From Micromonospora parastrephiae (GTDB lineage: Bacteria; Actinomycetota; Actinomycetes; Mycobacteriales; Micromonosporaceae), in contig NZ_JAEVHM010000025.1 in NCBI RefSeq assembly GCF_016802865.1, positions 1 to 47,708 on the forward strand: a stretch of DNA of 47,708 nucleotides, written 5' to 3'. The notes beneath the pieces were generated by a model, which saw only the letters and a program-made list of their open reading frames with translations, searched no databases and was not told where the DNA came from. The translations under genes and the position numbers were made by a program. Within the stretch, counting starts at the first letter, position 1; each line of letters begins with the position of its first letter. Shown in pieces: positions 17,578-27,126 of the stretch.

Positions 17578-19737
17578 TCAGCCGGCCAGCAGCAGCTGGC
17601 GGACCCGACCGCCCAGCCCGTCGAAGACCGACCGCGCCTGTGACCAGGTGCGCGAGCGTTCGGCCGGGTCCGTGCCGTCCTCACCGCCGGCGCCGGCCAG
17701 CCCGCTCAGGGTGTCCAGCTGGAACAGCGGCAGATACTCGGCGATCCCGTCGTACGTCTCGCAGAGCAGGTCCAACCGTTCCAGGTCGGTCGGTTGGGGG
17801 TTCGCGCGGTGGCCGTCGTACCACTGCTCGACACCCTCCCGGAACGCCTCGATGAGGCGGCGGAGGACCACCGACGTGCCGACCGCCCGCTGCACGTCCC
17901 GGGAACGCAGCAGCGACCGCAGGGCCTGCCCGCCGTCGGCGCCGCCGACGGTCGCCACGCGGTGCGGATCGAACGCGTCGCGCAACCGACGCTCGAAACC
18001 GGTGAGCTGGTCCAGAGCGGCGATGGCCTCGACGAACACCCGCGCGACCCGCCCCGGCAGCGGGGGCGTCGTCCCGGTCGCCGGCTGGTGCCGCTCCGGT
18101 ACGACGCCGAGCCGTCCTGCCGGGCCGGTGAGATCCTGGCGCAGCTCTCCCCGGATCTCGTCGAGCTGGTACGACAGGTGCTCGATGGAGCGTTGGGTGT
18201 TGCTCTGCTGCCGGTGGATGCGCTCGACGCGCTGGCGTACCGAGGTCAACGCGTCCGCGCCGATCGCCTGCTCCAACCGGCGCATCAGGGCCTTGACGCT
18301 GCCCGACAGGTCCTCGGCGAACGACTGCGGGTCGTGGACGATCGGTTCGACGCTGAACGTGCCGGCGAGTTCCGCGGCGAACTCCGCGGGCAGGTGACCG
18401 ACGACGACGAGGATCACCTCGCTGTCCGGGACGGCCGCCCGGATCGCGACGACCCGCCGGTTGAGATCGTCGACCTCCTCGGCCTTGAGGACCGACTCAC
18501 TGAGCAGCACACAGCAGCCGGCGTTGCGTTCCTCCAGGGGTATCCAGAAGTCGACCGGCAGGTCGCGCATCGACCCGACCAGGTGGTCCCGCTGGTACGA
18601 CCAGCCGTCCTGGGTGAGCACCCGCCGCACGTCGGCGGCGACATCCTGCCGGTTGGCCAGGTCGAACTGGACCCGCACCACCTCGCGGACCATGACGTGG
18701 GTGACGGATGTGCCGGCCTGGGCGGCGCGCTGGAAGAGGTGGTAGCAGAGCCGGATCACCCGCCGGGGCACCCCGTCGGCGAGGTTGGCCAGGTATTCGG
18801 TGGTCTCCACGGTGAACGGCGCGAGTCGGGCTGCGCCGAACGCCCGGAGCTGGGTCTGCCGGATGAACGTGCGGACGTCCTCGCCGCTGAGGGCCGACAT
18901 CCGCACGATCGGCCCGATCCGCTGCCGCACGTCGGCGCTGAGCAGGTGCAACATGTCGGGCAGCCCGGCGATCACCAGGAAGGCCCCGGCGGAGGTGAAC
19001 ACCCCGAGCAGCCGTTGCAGGCGGGCCATCGTCTCCGGACCGGGCCGGCCACCCGCGGTGAGGATCTTGTCGAGCTCGTCGAGGACGAGCACGAAACGGT
19101 CGTGCCGTCGACCGTGCAGCAGAACCAGCACGCCCATCGCCTCGACGGCGGTGGCCTCCACGTCCGCGCTGGGGGTCACGCCGGCGGCGACCAACGCCGG
19201 GCCCGGCGGGTGACCCGACAGCCAGTCCCAGGCGGCCGCCTCGGTGCTCGGGTCGAGCAGCATCGCCAACGCGGTGCCGAACGCCGGGTCGGTGGTGACC
19301 TCCGCGAGGTCCGCACGAAGCCGCGGGACGAGCTGATCCGCCGAGGAGGCGACGCCCCCGGGATCGGGCAGGTAGCCGGTGAGCAGCTCACGCACCGTGT
19401 CACGGGAGAGTCGGGTCAGGAACCGCCGGTGCAGTGACAGGAAGGTGTCACCCGGCGCGTCCAGATAGATCGCCTGCCCGGCGGCTCCGGTGATCCTGCG
19501 GGCGCGGGCCAGCAGCTCGACCGCGAGATGTGTCTTGCCGGTGCCGTAGTCACCGACGAGGGCGACCACGGCGCCGTCGCCGGTGCGTATGTAGTCGTCG
19601 AGCTGGTCGGTCGCGTCGCGGACGGCGGCGGTGACCACCGTGCTTCCGCCCGTGCCGTGCTCCGTCACCCGTGCCACGGCCGTCGGCGAGAAGGGATTGA
19701 CCGGGCCTGCCGCCGGTGGACCTCCGATTGCGTCCAT
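17578..19737 (-). CDS. Orc1/Cdc6-like AAA ATPase
   Basis: A 719-residue P-loop ATPase. Walker A is GDYGTGKTHLA (about residue 58) and Walker B FVLVLDELDKIL; a sensor-like segment is FLVIAGLPDML. A winged-helix-like region with PRRVIRLCYHLFQ follows. The last ~350 residues are not recognised; they include a Gln-rich helical stretch around IHRQQSNTQRSIEHLSYQLD and could bind a partner. The ATG at 19737 is chosen because GGAGG lies 9 bp upstream; the open frame further up has no family-like sequence. It is divergent from the TrkA-N/RyR gene across a 342-bp gap, and similar AAA proteins serve as regulatory ATPases in conflict operons. The partnership is inferred from position. Confidence 0.75.
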   Translation of the reverse strand: MDAIGGPPAAGPVNPFSPTAVARVTEHGTGGSTVVTAAVRDATDQLDDYIRTGDGAVVALVGDYGTGKTHLAVELLARARRITGAAGQAIYLDAPGDTFLSLHRRFLTRLSRDTVRELLTGYLPDPGGVASSADQLVPRLRADLAEVTTDPAFGTALAMLLDPSTEAAAWDWLSGHPPGPALVAAGVTPSADVEATAVEAMGVLVLLHGRRHDRFVLVLDELDKILTAGGRPGPETMARLQRLLGVFTSAGAFLVIAGLPDMLHLLSADVRQRIGPIVRMSALSGEDVRTFIRQTQLRAFGAARLAPFTVETTEYLANLADGVPRRVIRLCYHLFQRAAQAGTSVTHVMVREVVRVQFDLANRQDVAADVRRVLTQDGWSYQRDHLVGSMRDLPVDFWIPLEERNAGCCVLLSESVLKAEEVDDLNRRVVAIRAAVPDSEVILVVVGHLPAEFAAELAGTFSVEPIVHDPQSFAEDLSGSVKALMRRLEQAIGADALTSVRQRVERIHRQQSNTQRSIEHLSYQLDEIRGELRQDLTGPAGRLGVVPERHQPATGTTPPLPGRVARVFVEAIAALDQLTGFERRLRDAFDPHRVATVGGADGGQALRSLLRSRDVQRAVGTSVVLRRLIEAFREGVEQWYDGHRANPQPTDLERLDLLCETYDGIAEYLPLFQLDTLSGLAGAGGEDGTDPAERSRTWSQARSVFDGLGGRVRQLLLAG

Positions 19738-20079
19738 CTCCGTGATCCTCCGGTAGCTCCGGCCTGGGCGCCAGGTGTCGGGGACCCGAGGCCGACCCGT
19801 TCGTGCGCCCCCTCCGGCCCGTCTTGCAATCGTAACCCTCGGTGGCCAGTCAGGGGGACCGGTACGCACCTGTGGACTGCGCCGCTCACCTGCAAAAAGA
19901 GCCGATCAGCCGGGGTGCCGCTGGTCCGGTCGGATCGACTGCGTCGAATACGATGCGGATGGGCCGATCCCGCCGGATCGCGGGGTCGGTCCGGGTGGGC
20001 GCGGCGCGGACGGTGGGCATCGGCCCCCCGCCCGGCGACACTGGTGCGACGACGGTCCCGCGGACGAGGGAGTTGGTCG
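19738..20079. other. Divergent intergenic region between AAA and TrkA-N/RyR genes
   Basis: This 342-bp gap holds no credible gene. It must contain promoters for both directions. TACGAT-like hexamers occur on the minus strand near 19830 and on the plus strand near 19949, but without clear -35 partners. A poly-A tract (GCAAAAAGAGCC near 19893) stands out from the GC-rich background. Confidence 0.4.
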
Positions 20080-21957
20080 ATGACGGGTCCGGTCCCCGGC
20101 GCGTACCGCCCGGCCGGGAGGGCACTGCGGATGGTCTTCGCGGTGATCGGCCTGCTCGCGCTGGTGCTCGGCTACGTCGGCTTCGACCGGTTGCTGCGGG
20201 CCGAGCCGGGCAGCGGCTACGACCTGTACGACGTGGTCTACTACGACATCCAGCTCTTCGTGCTCGGCGCGGAGCCGTTGCAGGATCCCGGCCCGTACCC
20301 GTGGCAGTTGCAGGTCGCCCGGTTCGCGGCCCCGCTGTTCACCCTGCTCGCGGTGGTGGAGGCCAGCCGACTGCTGCTGGCCGCCGAGATCCGGCGGCTG
20401 CGCGCCCGTCGGGCCCGTGGGCACGCCGTGGTCTGCGGCGACTCCCAGTTCGCCCACATGCTCGCCGACCGGCTCTTCAGTGAGGGCGAGCGGGTGGTCG
20501 TGGTGCGCGCCGAGCCGTTCGGGCCACTGGAGTACCGCAGGCGTCGCTACCTGGGCGTCACCGGCGACCCGGCGAGTCCCGAGGTGCTGCGCGGCGCCGG
20601 TCTGCCGCACGCCCACACGGTGTACGCCTGCACCGACGACGACGACCGCAACCACGCCATCGCCAACGCGGCGAGTCGGCTGATCCAGGACCGGCGGCAG
20701 CCGGCCCGGGTCTACGTGCAGGTCCACGACCCGGAGATGTGCCTGTCGTTGCAGGCCCGACGGCTGGGCGCGGCCGGTTCCAGCCGGCTGCGACTGGACT
20801 ACTTCCACGTCGACGACGTCGCCGCCCGGGCCCTGCACCGGCACCACCCCCTGCCCTCCACGACCCGACGACCGGTCCGGATCCTCATCGCCGGTCGGGG
20901 CAGCTTCCGCCGTGCCGCGCTGGTGGCCAGCGCACGGCACTGGCAGCTGCGCCAGGCCGAGGCGTCGGCCGGTCGGCCCGTGCCGCCGCTGCACGTCGAT
21001 CTGGTGGCCCCGGACGCCACCGTCGAACTCGAGCTGGCGACCGCCCGTCACCCCTTCCTGCCCGCCGCCTGCGAGGTGCGGGCGTACGACCTGGACCTCG
21101 ACGGTCTGGTCGAGTCGGGCATGCTGCGCCGTGGCTACGACCGGCTCTACGTCTGCGCCGTGGACGAACGCAACGGACTCCAGTTGGCGTTGGACACCCC
21201 GGCGCTGTGGCAACGGGCGGAGAGCACGGTGTTCGTACCCGTGTACCGGCAGGCGGCACTCGCCGCCGCGTTCCACGGCGACCGTCGGCACGACCTGCTC
21301 GACGAGGTGCACGGCCGGCTCCAGCTCTATCCGGTGCTGACCCGGGCCTGCGACGCCCAACTGATCGCCGAGGATCTCACCGAACGCCTGGCCCGGCAGA
21401 TCCACGACAAGTACGTCCAGTCGCAGGTGCGCGCCGGGGTGCGCCCGGGTTCGGCGCCCGCGATGGTGGACTGGGCTCGGCTTCCCGAGTCGCTGCGTCG
21501 GGCCAACCGCGCCCACGTGCAGGACATCGCCGCGAAGCTGTTGAGCCTCGGTTGTGTGGTGGCGCCCCGACACGGCCCCACCGCCGGTACCGCGGACCCC
21601 GGCGCCAGCCGGGCCATCGACGACCGGATCGACGAGCTGGCCCGACTGGAGCACGAACGGTGGTGCCAGGAACGACGGGGGGAGGGCTGGGTGTACGGCG
21701 AGCCGCGCGACGACGCCCGCCGCCGGCACCCCGCGCTGCGGCCGTGGGGCGAGCTGCCGCCGGACGTCCAGGAGACGAACCGGAACGAGATAAGGGCGCT
21801 GCCGGAGGTGTTGTCCGACGCCGGTTTCGAGATGATCCGGCTGACCGCCGAGGGCGTCGACTCCGCCGGTCCGCCGGGGCCGCCGCGGCAGGGCGGTGCC
21901 CCGGGTGACTCCCCGCGTGCCTCGGGTGGCGCGTCGGGAGAGAGGATCGGCGGATGA
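20080..21957 (+). CDS. Membrane-anchored TrkA-N (RCK) and RyR-domain protein
   Basis: A 625-residue protein. Two transmembrane segments (VFAVIGLLALVLGYVGF, about 15-33, and the ARFAAPLFTLLAVVEA region, about 75-95) flank an extracytoplasmic loop. A TrkA-N/RCK-like Rossmann domain follows (HAVVCGDSQFAHMLADRL, TVYACTDDDDRNHAIANAA), then a second Rossmann-like region (VRILIAGRGSFRRAAL). Residues about 511-590 are a RyR domain: DELARLEHERWCQERRGEGW with LRPWGELPPDVQETNRNEIR. The ATG at 20080 has GAGGGAG upstream; the open frame upstream of it is not coding-like. The stop overlaps the SLOG start (ATGA). It resembles nucleotide-gated membrane effectors predicted in conflict systems. Whether it conducts ions cannot be seen. 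Confidence 0.8.
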   Translation: MTGPVPGAYRPAGRALRMVFAVIGLLALVLGYVGFDRLLRAEPGSGYDLYDVVYYDIQLFVLGAEPLQDPGPYPWQLQVARFAAPLFTLLAVVEASRLLLAAEIRRLRARRARGHAVVCGDSQFAHMLADRLFSEGERVVVVRAEPFGPLEYRRRRYLGVTGDPASPEVLRGAGLPHAHTVYACTDDDDRNHAIANAASRLIQDRRQPARVYVQVHDPEMCLSLQARRLGAAGSSRLRLDYFHVDDVAARALHRHHPLPSTTRRPVRILIAGRGSFRRAALVASARHWQLRQAEASAGRPVPPLHVDLVAPDATVELELATARHPFLPAACEVRAYDLDLDGLVESGMLRRGYDRLYVCAVDERNGLQLALDTPALWQRAESTVFVPVYRQAALAAAFHGDRRHDLLDEVHGRLQLYPVLTRACDAQLIAEDLTERLARQIHDKYVQSQVRAGVRPGSAPAMVDWARLPESLRRANRAHVQDIAAKLLSLGCVVAPRHGPTAGTADPGASRAIDDRIDELARLEHERWCQERRGEGWVYGEPRDDARRRHPALRPWGELPPDVQETNRNEIRALPEVLSDAGFEMIRLTAEGVDSAGPPGPPRQGGAPGDSPRASGGASGERIGG

Positions 21958-22462
21958 CGCTGGACCCTCGGCCGGTCCGGGTGGGAATCACCGGGCACAT
22001 CAACCTGACCCCCGCCACCGAACGGCTCGTGTTCGACGCGCTGCGTACCGAGTTGCGCCGGATCAGCGAACGGCCGGTGCGGGGTGTCACCTGCCTGGCC
22101 GCCGGCGCGACCAGGTCTTCGCGCGGGCGGTGCTGGCCACCGGTGGGGCGTACGAGGTGGTCCTGCCGGCACCCGACTACCGGGAGCGGGCGATTCCCCC
22201 GGCTGGCCGCCCGGCCTTCGACGACCTGCTCGGCAGGGCCGCCGAGGTGGTCCACACCGGATTTCCGCATTCCGGCACGGCGGCGTACGTGGCCGCCAAC
22301 CGGGAGCTGGTGCGCCGGGTGCACCGGCTGGTGGCCGTCTGGGACGGGGAGGCCGGCTGTCACGAGGCGGCGACCGACCGGACGGTCGGCTGGGCGCGGC
22401 AGCGTTCCATCCCGACCACCGTCCTGTGGCCACCCGGCGCACGCCGGACGCGGGCTGACTGA
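21954..22462 (+). CDS. SLOG-fold nucleotide-sensor-like protein (one frameshift)
   Basis: A small Rossmann-type protein of the SLOG/LOG superfamily. It begins VRVGITGHINLTPATERLV and continues with CLAAGADQVFARAVLATGG, VVLPAPDY and RLVAVWDG, the order of strands and glycine turns expected for this fold. A single C is missing near 22108 (GCCGGCGC-GACCAG). Restoring it joins the two frames into 169 residues ending TRAD. It overlaps the RyR gene by ATGA, so the two are translationally coupled. SLOG domains are proposed to bind nucleotide or NAD-derived ligands and regulate effectors; here it would pair with the TrkA-N/RyR protein. Function is inferred. Confidence 0.72.
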
Positions 22463-22490
22463 TCCGCGTGGGACGGGTCAGTGTGATCGG

Positions 22491-22637
22491 TGCCTTTGGA
22501 GCTGAATCGTTTGCGACATCATCGACCCGGCGGCGAGCTGGTAGCTGCGGGCTCCGGGCAAGAGACGCCGGCGGCCGGTGCCGGCGGGCGGTGCCGGCGG
22601 TCAGTCTGAATCGCTGACGACATCAGCTCCAAAGGCA
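22491..22637. repeat. 147-bp intergenic element with 15-bp terminal inverted repeats
   Basis: TGCCTTTGGAGCTGA (22491-22505) and TCAGCTCCAAAGGCA (22623-22637) are perfect inverted repeats. Just inside, CTGAATCGTTTGCGACATCA (22502-22521) recurs as CTGAATCGCTGACGACATCA (22606-22625) in direct orientation. The interior is GC-rich with further GCCGGCGG-type hairpins and no coding frame. It looks like a non-autonomous palindromic repeat (MITE-like) or a large bidirectional structure after the SLOG gene. Confidence 0.65.
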
Positions 22638-22751
22638 GCGCTTCAGCCCGGTGCTTGCGGTCGATGTCCGAAGTGGCACAACCGCACCCCGTATTCGTCG
22701 AATCACGTTCGACCGGGGGTCTTGACTCTCGCCAGACATGGGGCCACGATC

Positions 22752-22765
22752 TGACAACGTTGTCA
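22752..22765. promoter_or_regulatory. LacI-type operator O1
   Basis: TGACAACGTTGTCA is a perfect 14-bp palindrome with the central CG typical of LacI-family operators. It is 45 bp before the GH2 start codon. No LacI-family gene is in the window, so the repressor acts from elsewhere. Confidence 0.8.
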
Positions 22766-22780
22766 TCGATCACCGCCATC

Positions 22781-22794
22781 TGACAACGTTGTCA
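22781..22794. promoter_or_regulatory. LacI-type operator O2
   Basis: A second identical TGACAACGTTGTCA, centred 29 bp (nearly three helical turns) from the first and 15 bp before the GH2 start codon, so bound repressor would block the ribosome-site end of the leader. The spacing favours cooperative binding on one DNA face. Confidence 0.8.
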
Positions 22795-22809
22795 TTGTCT
22801 GGAGGCACG

Positions 22810-25800
22810 ATGTCCGAGCAATCGCCCCTGTCGCGGCGTACCTTCCTCTCCGCCGGTGCCACGCTGCTGGCGTCGGTGGGGGTGACCGCCGTCCTACCGG
22901 ACGCGGTCGCGACCGCCGCTGCGGCGACGCCGGCCGCGACGCCGCCGCCCACCGACCTCGCCCGGTACCGCCCGGTGGCGGTCTCCTCGACCGACTACGC
23001 GCCGACGCCCGCCACGTTCGCCGTGGACGGCCTGCCGCAGGTCGGCGTGCGCGGCAGCGGGTGGCGGGCCGCGAAGGGCGATCCTCAGTGGATATCGGTC
23101 GACCTTCAGGCACCGTGCCGCGTCGAGGCCGTCACCCTGGTTTTCGAGGCCACCCTCGCCGACGGTCCGTTCGACGGCAACTACACCGACACCGACGGTG
23201 GCGAGATCCTCTCCAGCGCCGCGACGGCGTACCGGATCGAGGTCTCCACCGACGGCCGGGACTGGCGGTCGGTGTACGAGACCACCGACGGTCAGGGCGG
23301 CGTGCAGGCCATCAGGCTGCCGCAGCCGGTCACCGCGCGGTGGATCCGGATGACCGCCACCAGGCGGTCCAACGGCAACCCGGTCGGACTCAACGCTTTC
23401 CAGGTCTACGGCGTCGCCCTGACGGGCCGTCCGAAGGCCGACGGCTGGACCAGCTGGGAGGGCGGCAACACCGAGAAGGCCCCCGACCTCACGGTGGCCG
23501 CCGACGGCACGGTGCCGCTGGAGTCGGGCTGGTCGTTGACGATGGACGACTTCGCGGGCACCACCGACGGCACCGAGCTCTCCCGAGCCGGCGTCGACGT
23601 CCGGTCCTGGTTGCCGGCGACCGTGCCCGGCACCGTGCTGGGGACCCTGGTCGACCAGGGCCACCTGCCCGACCCGGTCGCCGGTTTCAACAACATGCGC
23701 ATCCCGGAGGCGCTGTCGCGGCACACGTGGTGGTACCGGCGGGCGCTGCGGCTGCCACGTGAGCTGGACACCTCGCCCGGCCGCCGGATTTGGCTGGAGT
23801 TCGACGGCATCAACCACCACCGCCTGGGTCAACGGCGTGCAGGTCGGCAGCGTCGCACACCCGTTCGCGCGGGCCGCCTTCGACATCACCGACGCCCTGG
23901 CCGGCCACCGCGAGCACGTCCTCGCCGTCCGGGTCACCCCGATGCCGCACCCGGGCACCCCCGGCGACAAGGGCCCCGACGGCCGCACCTTCCTCCAGTC
24001 GGCCCACCACTACCTCGACGCGCCGACCTACCTCGCGGTGTCCGGATGGGACTGGATGCCCGCCGTCCGCGACCGGGTCACCGGGCTCTGGGACCACGTC
24101 CGGCTGCGCAGCACCGGCGCGGTGGTCGTCGGCGACCCGCACGTACTGACCACGCTGCCCGACCTGCCGGACACCGACACCGCCGAGGTCACCATCAACG
24201 TGCCGGTGCGCAACGCGGCGGCAACCCCCAGCACGGTCACGGTGCGCGCCGAGTTCGACAAGGTACGCGTCGAGTCCACCGTGACCGTGCCCGCCGGGGG
24301 ATCCACAACGGTCACCTTCGCGCCGGAGCGCTTCCGCGCGCTACGCCTGCGCGACCCCCGGCTCTGGTGGCCCAACGGCTACGGCGAGCCCCACCTGTAC
24401 GACCTGACGCTCACCGCCACCGTCAAGCGTTCGGTCAGCGACCGGCGCGAGCTCCGCTTCGGCATCCGCGAGTTCGCCTACGACTGGCACCAGCCGATCG
24501 TGATCTCGCCGCCCGGGAAGCCCCCGCTGGAGTTCGTCGACGGCGCCGCGACCCAGACCGTGACGTTCGACGGGCAGCACGCCCGACACGTGCGCATCCA
24601 GGCCGGCCAGCGTGCCACCGGCTGGGGCATCTCGATGTTCTCGCTGTCGGTGGCCGACGGCACCGGCCCGGACCTCGCGCTGCGCCGCGAAGCGACCGCC
24701 TCGTCGTCGGAGAACGACACCAACGGGCCCGGCAGGGCCGTCGACGGTGACCCGGCGACCCGCTGGGCGTCGCAGGCCGAGGACAACCAGTGGATCCAGG
24801 TCGACCTGGGCGCGGCGGTCGACTTCGACCGGGTCACCATCGTGTGGGAGCAGGCGTACGCGCTCGACTACCGCGTCCAGGTCTCCGCCGACGGGGACGC
24901 CTGGACCGACGTGAAGGCCGTCAGCAACGACACCCCGCTGGGCAGCCGCGCCACCCAGGTCGAGACCTTCGCCAGCCAGACCGCCCGGCACCTGCGCATC
25001 CAGACCGGCGCGCGGGTGACCTCGTGGGGTGTGTCCATGTGGGCGCTCTCGGTGCAGCGGCAGGCCGAGCCGGACGTCGACCTGGCCCTGCGTAAGACCG
25101 CCACCGCCTCGTCGTCCGACAGCGACTCGAACGGCCCCGACCGGGCCGTCGACGGCAACCCACGGACCCGGTGGTCCTCGAAGTTCGAGGACAACCAGTG
25201 GATCCAGGTCGACCTCGGCGCGCCGGTCGCCTTCGACCAGGTGACGATCGTCTGGGAGCAGGCGTACGCCCGCGACTTCGTCATCCAGGTCTCCGACGAC
25301 GGGCAGCGGTGGACCGACGTCAAGGCCGTCAGCAACGCCGTCACCCAGCTCAAGATCAGCGTGAACGGTGTGCCGGTGTTCGCCCGGGGCGGCAACTGGG
25401 GCTGGGACGAGTTGCTGCGGCGGGTGCTGCCCGACCGGCTGGCCGACACGGTCGAGATGCACCGCGACATGAACTTCACGATGATCCGCAACTGGCTCGG
25501 CAGCAGCAACCGCGAGGAGCTGTACCAGGCCTGCGACGAGCAGGGCATCCTGGTGTGGAACGACTTCTGGCAGGCCGGCCAGTTCCTGCCCAACCCGCCC
25601 GGCTACGTGGACATCGCCGCGGACACGATCCGCCGGTTCCGCCACCACCCGAGCATCGTCGTGTGGTGCGGCGCGAACGAGGGCGACCCGCCGCCGATCG
25701 TCGACGCCGGGCTCAAGGCGGCCGCCGCCACCGAGCACCCGGAGATCCTCTACATCCCGAACTCGGCCGGCGGCATCGTCAGCGGCCACGGCCCGTACCA

Positions 25801-26836
25801 CTGGGTGGAGCCGGGGACCTACAACAACCGGAACACCTACGACACCGGGGCGTTCGGCTTCCACACCGAGATCGGCATGCCGGTGGTGTCGGTGGTCGAG
25901 AGCATGCGCAACCTCGTCGGCGACGCGCCGGAGTGGCCGATCGGCGACGTGTGGAACTACCACGACTGGTCGACCGTCGGTAACCAGCGCGTGGGGACGT
26001 ACCAGGCGGCGATCGACGCGCGGCTCGGTGAGTCCGGCTCGCTCGACGAGTTCGCCGCCCGGGCGCAGTTCGTCAACTACGAGAGCCACCGCGCCATGTT
26101 CGAGGCGTGGAACGCCAACCTGTGGCAGGACGCGACCGGCCTGCTGCTGTGGATGTCGCACCCGGCGTGGCACAGCACGGTCTGGCAGACCTACGACTAC
26201 GACCTCGACGTGAACGGCGCCTACTACGGCGCCCGCAAGGGGTGCGAGCCGGTGCACGTCCAGGCCGACCCGGGCACCTGGCAGGTCCGGGTGGTCAACC
26301 ACACCACGACGGCGCTCACCGGCGTCACGGTCACCGCCCGCCGGTACGACCTGAACGGCCGGTCGCTGGGCACGCCCCAGCGGCAACGGGTGGACGTGGC
26401 GCGTTCGGCGACGACGGCGGCGTTCCCCCTCGCGGTGCCCGACGGCGGCGGGCTGCACCTGGTCCGGCTGGAGCTGCGGGACGGCCGCGACCGGCTGTTG
26501 GCGGACAACACGTACTGGCGCTATGACAGCGCCGAGGAGATGCGGGCGCTCAACGGCCTGCCGTCGGCCCGGCTGTCGACGTCGTCCAGCACGGTACGTG
26601 TCGTCGAGGGTCGCTCCACGGTCACCACCACGGTCCGCAACCAGGGCCGCGCGGTCGCCGCTCTGGTCCGGCTGGCCGTGCGCGACCAGCACGGCAAGCG
26701 GGTCCTGCCGGCCCGTTACGACGACAACTACTTCTGGCTCCTGCCGGGGGAGACCCGTCAGGTGCGGATCTCCTGGCCCGCGCGGGCGGGCGTGGCCCGC
26801 CAGGTCACGGTGACCGCGCAGGCGTACAACTCCTAG
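22810..26836 (+). CDS. Secreted GH2 glycosidase (beta-mannosidase-like) with discoidin modules (one frameshift)
   Basis: After removing one extra base near 23813-23821 (restoring FDGINHTAWVNGVQVG) this is a 1341-residue enzyme. ATG at 22810 follows GGAGG. A twin-arginine-like signal (SRRTFLSAGATLLASVG) is followed by an F5/8 type C (discoidin) domain (about 45-205), the GH2 sugar-binding and sandwich domains (about 215-570), a block of two or more discoidin-type modules (about 573-845), and the catalytic barrel resuming at QLKISVNGVPVFARGGNWGW. The acid/base Glu is in VVWCGANEGDPP (about 956) and the nucleophile Glu in GFHTEIGMP (about 1019). Asn before the acid/base Glu favours a beta-mannosidase or similar enzyme over CsxA-type glucosaminidases, which have Ser-Asp there. 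The substrate is not certain. Two LacI-type operators indicate sugar induction. Confidence 0.85.
24670..25340 (+). repeat. Internal direct repeat encoding tandem discoidin modules
   Basis: Two copies offset by 408 bp (136 codons), for example GAGGACAACCAGTGGATCCA at 24779 and 25187, encode near-identical DNQWIQVDLGA and TIVWEQAYA segments. The similarity at DNA level indicates recent module duplication or gene conversion. The reading frame continues through both copies. Confidence 0.85.
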
Positions 26837-26878
26837 ACGAGTAAGTAGTCGGTCGCCTCCGTCGGGGCGGACGCGGTA

Positions 26879-26930
26879 TTGAGCGGTATACCTCAGAGGT
26901 ATGAATATGACTCTGAGGTATACCGCTCAA
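26879..26930. repeat. Palindromic element, copy B, upstream of phoD
   Basis: TTGAGCGGTATACCTCAGAG (26879-26898) and CTCTGAGGTATACCGCTCAA (26911-26930) are perfect 20-bp inverted arms around a 12-bp loop GTATGAATATGA. The left arm and loop contain the smaller palindrome ATACCTCAGAGGTAT. The inner 48 bp match copy A at 6510-6557 in length and in about three quarters of positions. It lies between the GH2 stop and phoD and could terminate one and regulate the other. Confidence 0.8.
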
Positions 26931-27126
26931 CAGCACCTCGACACGCCGGGCCAGCCAATGCGCATGCTGGAGAGAGTCAGGACTTCCCACCGCCTCCCGA
27001 TCGCTTCGCCGTCGCGAGTGGATTGCCCGAGCCGTGTTCACGGGGTGTTCCGACGGGCGTCATGTCGGGCGGTTGGGATCACGGGAGCACAGGCAACAGC
27101 TCTGCTTTCCGGAAGGTCTCGCATCC

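Noticed and set aside
19528..20079. Upstream extension of the TrkA-N/RyR protein
   Set aside because: The extra residues are low-complexity and overlap the divergent AAA gene; ATG 20080 has a good ribosome site directly before two transmembrane helices.
24670..25340. 408-bp direct repeat as a transposon or insertion
   Set aside because: Both copies are in frame and encode complete discoidin-type modules, so protein-module duplication explains them.
26879..27126. Short frames across the palindrome upstream of phoD
   Set aside because: They run through the inverted repeat and lack a ribosome site or family-like sequence.
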